This document shows, one piece after another, positions 56,421 through 64,000 of a stretch of DNA of 64,000 nucleotides. A model generated the notes under the pieces. The model saw only the letters and a program-made list of their open reading frames with translations, was not told where the DNA came from and made no database searches. Numbering within the stretch: the stretch's first letter is position 1; each line of letters begins with the position of its first letter. This stretch comes from Atopsyche davidsoni. Taxonomy: Eukaryota; Arthropoda; Insecta; Trichoptera; Hydrobiosidae. The position numbers and the translations under genes were made by a program. The stretch spans positions 2,545,501 to 2,609,500 of the forward strand of contig JAILWY010000016.1 of NCBI GenBank assembly GCA_022113835.1. The letters run 5' to 3'.

Positions 56421-59400
56421 TACTTACTCTTCTAAAACTCAAAAAAATCCTTGTGTTTTATTATATTTCGTTTTAGATTATTTCAGTGTATGTATGGAAA
56501 ACTCCCCGAATAACCAAAATAAATAAAAATTCCACATTCATTTTCGAAACATCGCACATTAAAATAAATAAAAAAATCCACAATGTTCGTCGAGTGGAGA
56601 CACGGCTTTATAGTGGCCGAGGGCTTTATGTATAGTCAATACATTTTATGTGAAAAATATTCAAAATTTACCCATAAATCTGCCATCTTTCTTCTTTGAT
56701 ATTTCCGAGGTGTGTCTTCGATGTGTCCGAGAAGAGAAATAGATTTAACAGCACGGCTCCATTTGTAACATAAGCCGGTATAGATCCACACTTAAAATAG
56801 TCATAAACATACTTTGATAGCACAAAAACTGTTCGGATTAAAAATATAATACTGACGTTATGTTTTTGTGGCATTTTATTATGATTTTTAACTACTGAAT
56901 AAATGTCAATATTTATACCTGTTTTTTTAACACGTTTTTTTAGCTATGACTTAATAAGTTTCATTGTTATTTTTTTATAATTTATATTCGATTTTTTGTC
57001 ATGCATAAAAGTATCAAATATATATAACCACGTATTATGATTTTTAGTTTAATTTGAATTTATGTTGGCAATTAGTCTTATGCAATTTTCAATGCTGTTA
57101 AAAAAATACTAGAGTTTAATAAATATATTTAAAAGGCGGGTTTTTGAGCTTTTGGCTCTGCGTCACAAATTGCTTACTTGTGGCTTTGTGTCCTTTTAAA
57201 ACATGACTTCCTTATCGAAAAAAAAATCACAGTATTAAAACAAACAATTCACACATGAAACGACGAGAAAAATAAAGTTTAGGTTCGTACACACTTTCGG
57301 CCTAGCACTTTAATCTTTTCGCTCATCATGATTCTGTAACTATCTAAATAAATATTTATTTTCAAATAATTCTAAGCATCTCTGTTATTTAAAACGTTTG
57401 AAATGAAATAATGTGCATACCAATAGACAGATGAACCTCAAAATCAAGTAATTTACAGACATTAGCACACCACTCATCATAATGACAGCTTTCTCTGAAA
57501 CTCAGAGCACAGGACGTGCATACTGAAGCTCTGGACGAAATTATGTGTTGTTTTCATTTTTGCTCAAATCGATTCCTGGAAGACGATTGCTGCATGAAAT
57601 TAGCATCGATCAACCCCCGAATTTGCATCCGGTCGTGTGAATTTGAGGCTTCTACATGAAACCACATGCCATGCTTTGCATTCTTGAGAGCGAATGCAAT
57701 TTCAAGAGGGTAGAATCATACTCAAAACGATATTAATTTTTTGGTGATTTATTACATGTCATTGTTTATTTTGTTTTGGTATTATTTTACTTCATTTAAG
57801 ACGAGTTTTAATTTTACGTTATAGTTGTACTATATTTCATAATCATATCATTATCATATTTAAACGTAGTTTTTCACGATGTCATCAGCTCGTAAAGTTG
57901 ATTGTTTAAAATATATTGCACGTATAAAATAAATCTGCCAATGAAAGTCTTTACGCCATCACGAAATCACAGTAGTGTCTTTACCCACATCGCTTTTTTA
58001 TTATTCATTTGAAGTACTTATCGATAATACACTCCATGCAGTTGATAAATAATTAATCATAAAATTCAATTAGTAGCACATCTCGAGTCTATGAATTTAA
58101 ATTGCAAAAGAAAAGCCTATCCTCTCAGAGCGCTTGTCTAATTTCAAGAATCTTGTTGATTTATTGCTTCTAAAAACTTGCCCGAACTAAAGTGTTGGCG
58201 ATGCAGAGAGAACTTGTTTGGGCAAGTCAGGAATGCACAATTTACCACGCCTTAATAAATTAATAATTCAACGTATTTTTTCAATAGATTTTCTGCTGAT
58301 TATTTTCTAGTGAAAGCTTTTCATCAGTTCAGAGAGATTTGTAAAAAAATAATATTTCTTAAAATTCACAGCGTTGCACAGCAAAAGGTTTTTCCATAAT
58401 AGAAAATTGCATATTCCCCAAACTGAGTACAGTTTCAGAATTTTTTGCTGGTCCTTGAATATATCAAACTATATGTTATAATTTAAATTGCCTGATTATA
58501 TATATATATATATTGACTGAACATATCTAATACTTTGAACATGTATTATTTAATTCTACTTTGATAAATATTTAATCATATAAGTAACCGAGTCGTGTTA
58601 CTTTTCCATTACATTTTTAATATTCTAAATAATTAAAGTGATTTCATAAGCCTGACAGGGTATTCTAGATTACAGAGCCTGCTTCAAAATAAGGTGCCAA
58701 TGAGCAAACACAGTTATTAACACCTTACTTTAGACAGAAATTTTAAAAATAATCATAGAGATAAAAATATATAGAGTGAATTTATCGCTCGTATACAAGA
58801 CCGGTTGTTTTTTTCAGTTACTAGAAGGTAATCAATAGGTCATAAGAAAGTTTCCAGAACCGGTTTTCCCCGAAGAAATAATAATACGTTTAAAAATATA
58901 GGCTTTCGTATACTCCCTTGGTAATTGTCGACGTGATTATGATAAATCATTCACCAGGTTCTGTTTCTCCGGGGGATATAATCTATTTCTAGGCGATACC
59001 ATCTTAGAAACAAGATCCAAATAAATTGATTTACATATTTTACAAATACGTACTAATATCAAAGAGGTGACGTTTTCTACTTTTTAAAAATGCACAATTG
59101 TTTATAAAAAAGATAGGCTTGAAAAGATTTTCGTAAGTCGATATATTTATATATTTCATACAGTAATAAGGATGGCATCTTCAAGCAGAGACTCGAATAT
59201 TTCTAAAAATAAAAATATTATTTTCTGTCAAAAATATTGACGTGTAAAAATAAGAAGTAATCTCTTAGGATGTGTGGTATTTTTTTTTATTTGTTCTAAT
59301 TAACATAATTGCGTAATTTATTGAATCTACTGGGCGTGGTTTATTAAGTGTGCATTTTACAGTTGCGGGGAAGTCTTTTGTCTGAGCATGTACTCAGCGG

Positions 59401-59669
59401 TTGCTTAGGCCAACAAACTCGACAATTAAGTATCAATGTAAAATAAACGCGCTTAATCTGAACATAGCAGTGGCTGCCGACCAGATAGTCTATTGTGTTT
59501 GGAGATATTCCCACGCTGCGTGAGCGACAGGGACAGATATAAACTAATCTAGACGAGAGCGATGAAGTACACCAACCAACGGAGGTAGTACACTTGGAAC
59601 ATAGGTACTTTTTTTTTAATTCTATGTGATGGGTATTGTTTACTTTCAGCAAATCCGAGTTTCGTATTT
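56421..59669. other. mostly AT-rich stretch with islands (57480-57720, 58090-58260)
   Basis: The first island contains TGACAGCTTT (TALE-type), AATTAGCATCGATCAACCCC and GAATTTGCATCC (POU octamer-like). The second contains TTGTTGATTTATTGCTTC. (TA)n at about 58498-58514. A small end-match to family A (CTGTCAAAAATATTGA) lies at 59225-59240. No gene recognised. Confidence 0.3.
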
Positions 59670-59985
59670 GTGCCTCTCCTCAGAGGAGGTTGGCGACCAA
59701 CTCACTGAATACAATTTTATAGTTTTCTTGGGGAAAATAGTATAGTGGATTCTTTTACACCGCAGTTTTAGAAGAAAACGTATGCGTATTACTGCTGCCC
59801 AATAGCTTTATTATATAATTTAATCATTTCTTTCAAAGCTTTCAAAGCAGCAAGCTACAAAAACCACCCCATTTTGACAAGGTACTTCTAAAGTAAATCC
59901 CTCCACAATCATTCCAAATCCTCTCCTCCATTACCGATTCTTTACACACGCTCAATGAGGATAATAGCAGTCATGCACAAGCAAC
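59670..59985 (-). pseudogene. non-LTR retrotransposon 3' end, copy 9 (inverted)
   Basis: GTGCCTCTCCTCAGAGGAGG then TTGGCGACCAACTCACTGAA is the inverse tail. TGCGTATTACTGCTGCCCAA and CCATTACCGATTCTTTACAC follow, matching the 51960 copy. Confidence 0.65.
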
Positions 59986-60234
59986 AGAATGGTGAAGTTA
60001 AGTTAGGTATTTTTACAGAAAATACCAATTTTCAATACCCGGTCCTTTTTTTGCACGTTGACTAAATAAAAATTTAAGCATGACATGTAAAATTCTTGCT
60101 CACAACACATTTCTAGAATTTTAGCATTAGTCTACGAGTGCGCAAGCCTGGAAGTTTTCTTTCCACCGCAGGGGAGTGTAAAGCCGCTGATGTTAATTAC
60201 ACACTATAATGATGAAATTGCGTAGTGATTAATA

Positions 60235-60365
60235 CGCTTATAAAAGCGAACGTTCTCGGTAGCTCGTCATGACTCCGGGTTCTCTCCCCTCTGATTAATT
60301 CGCTCTCGCCCACCTGCGGACGTTCCGGCCCGCTTTTAATTCCCCCGATGTAAAAACCTAGTAAT
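60235..60365. other. GC-rich island, conserved non-coding candidate
   Basis: GCGAACGTTCTCGGTAGCTC, TGATTAATTCGC and ACGTTCCGGCCCGCTTTTAA. Sharp composition step against AT-rich flanks, no coding signature. Confidence 0.3.
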
Positions 60366-60485
60366 TGGAGAGGCGAGTAACTTTTGTGTTTGTTTTTTGC
60401 TGTTCAAATAGTTGTCAGTTATAATGTAAGACAGATACCGGTAAACGGTACGTCGGCACGAGTGCGAACAGAAAAAGAAATCTGT
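60364..60485 (+). repeat. direct repeat, copy 1 (partner at 60799-60935)
   Basis: ATTGGAGAGGCGAGTAACTT, TGTTCAAATAGTTGTCAG, AATGTAAGACAGATACCGGT and AAACGGTACG-GCACGAGTG words occur in the same order in the partner, about 435 bp downstream. No TIR or ORF. Confidence 0.7.
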
Positions 60486-60798
60486 TCACTCGGTTGGCAC
60501 AATAATGAGAACGTTGATTTTGGATCAGTAGTCATTGGTTTGACACCAGCCTTAGCGAGTGAATCCCAATGAGCTTATGCCTGTTTAAGTTAGAATGTAA
60601 ACAATTTTTATTGACATTGCATGTGTTCATATAAAAAATTAGTCGATTCATGTCCATACATTTTTTCTAAAATTCTGTCAATCTGCGTTAAATAAACGCA
60701 CACAAATTTATAAATTATCTTTTCTTTTTTTAAAGTATTTTTTTTTTACAAACAGCCTTGTATAAGTAATGCTGGATCAGGTTAAGTAAAACTTGGTG

Positions 60799-60935
60799 AT
60801 TGGAGAGCTGGGTAACTTCTGTGTTTGCTTTTCTTGTTCAAATAGTTTTTAGTCAGAAAACGCGTTGTCAGAATGTAAGACAAACACCGGTAAACTGTCA
60901 GCAGGCACGAATGTAAACATAAAAAGGAATGTTTG
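60799..60935 (+). repeat. direct repeat, copy 2 (partner at 60364-60485)
   Basis: ATTGGAGAGCTGGGTAACTT, TTGTTCAAATAGTTTTTAGT, AATGTAAGACAAACACCGGT and GGCACGAATG. It carries a ~15-bp insertion (CAGAAAACGCGTTG) relative to copy 1. A T run follows. Confidence 0.7.
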
Positions 60936-61687
60936 TTTTTTTTTTTTTTCATTCATTTAACATTATTTATTGACGTTAATAATTTTAAAATATTTCCCTC
61001 AAATTTTTAATTTTTAAATAATTACAGATTATTTACACAGTATTTGTGTAAAAAATACAAATACATTAAATGTTCAACAAACGTGTTTCATTAAATCTAA
61101 TGAAATAATAAAATTATTTTGACAATTGTTGAAATCTACCTTTACAGATAGATATGCTTTTTAACACATATATAGATATAAACTAATAGTTTAAGTACTT
61201 CTACTAAGGTACAGGAAATAATGTTCTATCTTTATATGTTGAGCTATATTTAAGCTACAGTGTATTTGTTAAAAATATTTATGAAGGTACAATTTTTTTT
61301 TTCGATATCAAGAAAGTCACCTCTATTGGCTGGATATTAAAAAAAACATAAAATAAAAATTTATATATTATGTAATGCTTCGTACGTGGAATGCTGTGCA
61401 CTTTTATAGACTGCATTCCTCAATTATTAAAATATATTCACCATATATTTTCCAGTACATGCATTATGAGTACACCTGTTAGTATAATATCACCATTATT
61501 TTTTCTTTTGAAATTGATCAAGTTGTAAAACATTACATGGAATTGAGAATATTTCCCTAATCAAGAATGCTGTATACACTCGGGCGGCCATTACGTTGCC
61601 CACACTTGAGTCTGAATAAAATCAATAATGACTCTGTGTCATAAACTAATCGTACAACCCATACAGATAATGCCTAATATCATAAAA
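60936..61687. other. AT-rich gene-free stretch
   Basis: Nothing recognisable. Confidence 0.45.
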
Positions 61688-62110
61688 CAGTGGTTGCTAA
61701 TCTTTTTCAATGCGTGCGCCATAGTTTTACAATTTTTAAAAAAATATTTTAGGTTAATAAGAAAATCGTATTTCAAAAAGTTAATATATTGCGCTTCGTT
61801 GTATTTTAAATATTTTAATGTTTCGGTTCCGGTACTGGGGCTGCCTGCAGAGATTTAATACAATGGCTAAAAACAATGAAAATCTAATAGCCAATTTAAT
61901 TTAATTTTTCGCGTACCGCAGGCTTGCGATCGCTTTCATCTTAGAGCACACGAGCAAGCCGCTTCTCCTCATCAAACATGTGGAATAATTATATTTTTTC
62001 TAGAACGTTTCATGTCGTAAATTCAATCATTCTTCAGTCACTGAAATCAATAGGAGAGATCAGGAGCGCCTTTGGCGGGTCCGCCGCACAGGGTGTTTGA
62101 AATGAACCTA
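61688..62110. mobile_element. possible hAT-like fragment
   Basis: CAGTGGTTGCTAATCTTTTT at 61688 resembles a hAT left terminus, and TTTCGCGTACCGCAGGCTTG lies internally. No matching right end or 8-bp duplication was found, so only the left end is proposed. It includes an inverted scrap of family D (GTTTCGGTTCCGGTACTGG). Confidence 0.3.
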
Positions 62111-62640
62111 CACAATCGCCGGTAATTTTTGAATTATTTTTACATAATATTTAATAAGTACGACTATTCATTTTTTATTTTTCTTAGGTTTGGGTAGAAT
62201 TGCGTAAATTGTATAGCAAATACGGTGATGCCTTTATACTATATAATAGACAGTGTAATTGTATTATGTAAAGCGTTCGGAATTGTTTAGAACAAGCATT
62301 CGTACACGTGGCCGTGTTTTTTTTTCTAAGTAGTATATTTATATAATATAAATTCTATCTATATATATATTATATTTTATTATTATATATTATAAATTCA
62401 TTATTATCAAAATACGGTTGACGCAACCACTGTCACCAAAAATTTTTCGACTGACTTCGCAAAGTCACCATATATATTTAAATTTGGTGTTATTTAGAAT
62501 AAAATACACTGTATTATCAATTATTTTCTCTTTAATTCGATTATAAACTATGTATTAACAACCTTTCAAAATGCGATTAACACAACCAATGTTCGGGTAT
62601 CTTCAAATGCTCTACTACTGGTTGTAGGCGCAATGAATAA
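62111..62640. other. AT-rich gene-free stretch
   Basis: TA-rich runs near 62335-62395. No gene or repeat boundary recognised. Confidence 0.4.
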
Positions 62641-62708
62641 ATGTATTTCTATTTATGGATTGGTCAATCAGATGCGTATTTATTACCCATTACGGGTTTA
62701 TTATATTA
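62641..62708 (-). repeat. 67-bp segment shared with 1776-1842, inverted
   Basis: ATTTATGGATTGGTCAATCA, GATGCGTATTTATTACCCAT and TACGGGTTTATTATATTA are the reverse complement of the family B outer segment at the other end of the window, with only about two differences. Here it sits just upstream of the SINE. Confidence 0.85.
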
Positions 62709-62739
62709 CATTGCACATATAGCACATTGATTCATATGT

Positions 62740-62930
62740 AGAGTATGATTGTTAAAAATTCTCGATAAACGGAAGTGATTCGTTAGTACAAGGGTTAGTA
62801 CACCGGCCATGTAAACCAGGGGGTATGGGTTCAAATCCCACCCAAATCACGATGATATTTTTCTGAGAGTTTCTTTAAATCATCTTCTATATATGAACTA
62901 ATGTGCCTAATCATATTAGTAAGAATAAAT
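62740..62930 (+). mobile_element. tRNA-derived SINE copy, full tail
   Basis: ATGATTGTTAAAAATT, then a tRNA-like head (62775-62850) starting GTGATTCGTTAGTACA and with box B GGGTTCAAATCCC, ends AATCAC. The tail GATGATATTTTTCTGAGAGT continues to CTAATCATATTAGT. The tail is the same 70 bp that forms both arms at 1621-1773. Confidence 0.8.
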
Positions 62931-62935
62931 GTATA

Positions 62936-63038
62936 TGCGACAGTGGCTGGAAGTCAGGAGTACAGCTGAACTACTATAATACGACTGGCTCAGTATTTAG
63001 ATATGTCTGATGAGATGGTCGGCAATTTCTTCTGAGGG
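62936..63038 (+). pseudogene. non-LTR retrotransposon 3' end, copy 10
   Basis: GCGACAGTGGCTGGAAGTCA, GACTGGCTCAGTATTTAG and GATGAGATGGTCGGCAATTT then CTTCTGAGG match the family tail. It starts a few bases after the SINE ends and runs into the TTAGG repeat. Confidence 0.6.
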
Positions 63039-63056
63039 TAGGTTAGGTTAGGTTAG
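63039..63056 (+). repeat. short interstitial TTAGG run
   Basis: TAGGTTAGGTTAGGTTAG, about 3.6 units of the pentamer used at most insect telomeres. Too short to be a telomere, and it lies directly at the 3' end of a LINE copy. Confidence 0.85.
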
Positions 63057-63335
63057 CTAAGCTCCTCGTGGGCATCGTCCGTTCCGCACCACTCTGTGCG
63101 CGTGGGCCGCCATGTCCGCGGGCAGGAGTTTCCCCGATTGCCTAAATTTATTTTTATTGAGAGTAATAAGGGGGGCTTACACGGCCATTACGTCCGGTTG
63201 ATTATTCAAGGCCCCGTGCCCGATACAAGCCGCGCCTCCGGGCGCCGCCATCTTGCAGTGTCGTCGGCATTTTGCGCGACGCCGTGACGTCACCATCGCG
63301 GATCGACGCCGACCATGCAAAGCTCTCCAAAGCTA
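63057..63335. other. GC-rich patch
   Basis: GTGGGCCGCCATGTCCGCGG, CCGCGCCTCCGGGCGCCGCC and a fourth TGACGTCA (63285-63292) occur. Open frames on the + strand have no family signature. It may be a repeat-associated or promoter-like patch. Confidence 0.3.
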
Positions 63336-63344
63336 CACTAAAGG

Positions 63345-63500
63345 AACAGAAGAGAGTCAACATGTTTGTGCTTCTCAAAGTGGTCCATATAGGCCCCAGG
63401 GGGTCCCTGGGATCATTCAGGGGGTCCTTAGAAAATTAAAATCGATTTGGGGATCCCTGAACGACGTCAGGGGGTCCGCGCAAGGTTTAATATAAAATAA
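63345..63500 (+). mobile_element. possible hAT-like terminal region
   Basis: TGCTTCTCAAAGTGGTCCAT, TAGGCCCCAGGGGGTCCCTG and repeated AGGGGGTCC words resemble the subterminal region of many hAT elements. The CAG start is not preserved and no right end is in the window. Confidence 0.4.
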
Positions 63501-63720
63501 AAAAATTGTGACACATTTTTATTAATATGGAAGTTAAAATAAATAACAATGAATACATTTTTAGCGATTTTTACGTCCTAAGTAAAATATAAATATAGAC
63601 AGGTGCATAAAATACAAGTAATAACAGGCATCGTGGTGAGTCAGGTAGGTTAATACAGGAACGCAATAGAGTCGATACTTGCACCAACTAGTCTATTATA
63701 TGAATTTATGTAGTTTTTCA
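63501..63720. other. AT-rich interval before the minisatellite
   Basis: Nothing recognised. It may be internal sequence of the putative hAT-like element. Confidence 0.3.
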
Positions 63721-63725
63721 CCCAG

Positions 63726-64000
63726 GGTCCGTAGGCAAGTTTTGACTATGAAATAGGGTCCATGGGCAAGTTTTGGCTATGAAAGGGGGTCCGTGGGCAA
63801 GTTTTGACTATGAAAGGAGGTCCATGGGCAAGTTTTGGCTATGAAAAGGGGTCCGTGGGCAAGTTTTGACTATGAAAGGAGGTCCATGGGCAAGTTTTGA
63901 CTATGAAAAGGGGTCCGTGGGAAAGTTTTGACTATGAAAGGAGGTCCATGGGCAAGTTTTGACTATGAAAGGAGGTCCATGGGCAAGTTTTGACTATGAA
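63726..64000 (+). repeat. 31-bp minisatellite, at least 9 units, running off the window
   Basis: GGTCC starts at 63726, 63757, 63788, 63819, 63850, 63881, 63912, 63943 and 63974, an exact 31-bp period. Each unit has GGCAAGTTTTGACTATGAAA or a one-base variant (one unit has GGAAAG). From unit 2 to 8, units with CCATGGG and CCGTGGG alternate, indicating a 62-bp higher-order repeat. Confidence 0.95.

Noticed and set aside
63039..63056. Telomere
   Set aside because: Only 3.6 TTAGG units with unique sequence on both sides. An interstitial scrap.
63096..63495. Two overlapping + strand frames (63 and 80 codons)
   Set aside because: They cross a GC-rich patch into hAT-like repeat sequence. No domain.
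63726..64000. CRISPR-like array
   Set aside because: Regular 31-bp units are contiguous, without variable spacers. A minisatellite in a eukaryotic genome.

Overview
The window is AT-rich nuclear DNA of an animal, most likely an insect. Supporting signs are insect-type Tc1/mariner, piggyBac, hAT, jockey-like and Penelope-like remnants, a tRNA-derived SINE, a short TTAGG run, and eukaryotic tRNA-Asp genes with internal promoters and T-run terminators. There is no bacterial gene organisation. I found no intact host protein-coding gene. Almost every open frame is a short chance ORF or lies in a transposon remnant. The only RNA genes I would stand behind are two identical tRNA-Asp(GTC) genes at 10329-10400 and 48337-48408.

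The most informative host signal is two zero-length-exon splice motifs on the + strand, at 8705|8706 and 44584|44585. In each, a strong pyrimidine tract and CAG run directly into GTAAG. This is the form of recursive-splicing ratchet points known from very long insect introns. Together with the lack of genes and a series of GC-richer, homeodomain-motif-bearing islands that look like conserved non-coding elements, it suggests the window lies inside a very large intron of a + strand gene, plausibly a developmental regulator. That is inference. One candidate internal exon (43949-44143) is flanked by good splice sites, but I do not recognise its peptide.

The second theme is ribozyme-bearing retroelements. 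Family B (1776-1950 and 12576-12800) carries a type I hammerhead ribozyme motif, with CTGATGA, a 4-bp stem II, GAAA, a minimal stem III and a C cleavage position. Each copy has its own lesions, but together they imply an intact ancestor. Family A (copies at 12817, 13729, 17217, 17598, 27963, 28557 and 36861) has the same architecture with a diverged core (TTGATAA) and a 6-bp stem II, usually arranged as a snap-back inverted repeat. The copy at 27963-28153 is bounded by a perfect 13-bp target-site duplication. These resemble Penelope-like terminal repeats or metazoan retrozymes.

Layout: 1-2550 SINE and family B material; 2550-10300 islands, a TIR MITE family, LINE tails and ratchet point 1; 10329 tRNA-Asp; 12.5-18 kb nested hammerhead elements, a mariner relic and GC islands; 18-27 kb sparse, with islands and a 172-bp tandem duplication; 27.6-29.5 kb hammerhead elements and a ~225-bp tandem array; 30-38 kb mostly empty; 39-40.3 kb jockey fragment and a hAT element with a perfect TSD; 43.9-45.5 kb candidate exon, ratchet point 2 and a LINE tail; 47.8-48.4 kb piggyBac remnant beside the second tRNA-Asp; 52-54.5 kb mariner relic, CRE cluster, GC island, piggyBac MITE and LINE tail; 55-62.6 kb mostly empty with islands; 62.6-64 kb SINE, LINE tail, TTAGG run, GC patch, hAT-like sequence and a 31-bp minisatellite running off the end.
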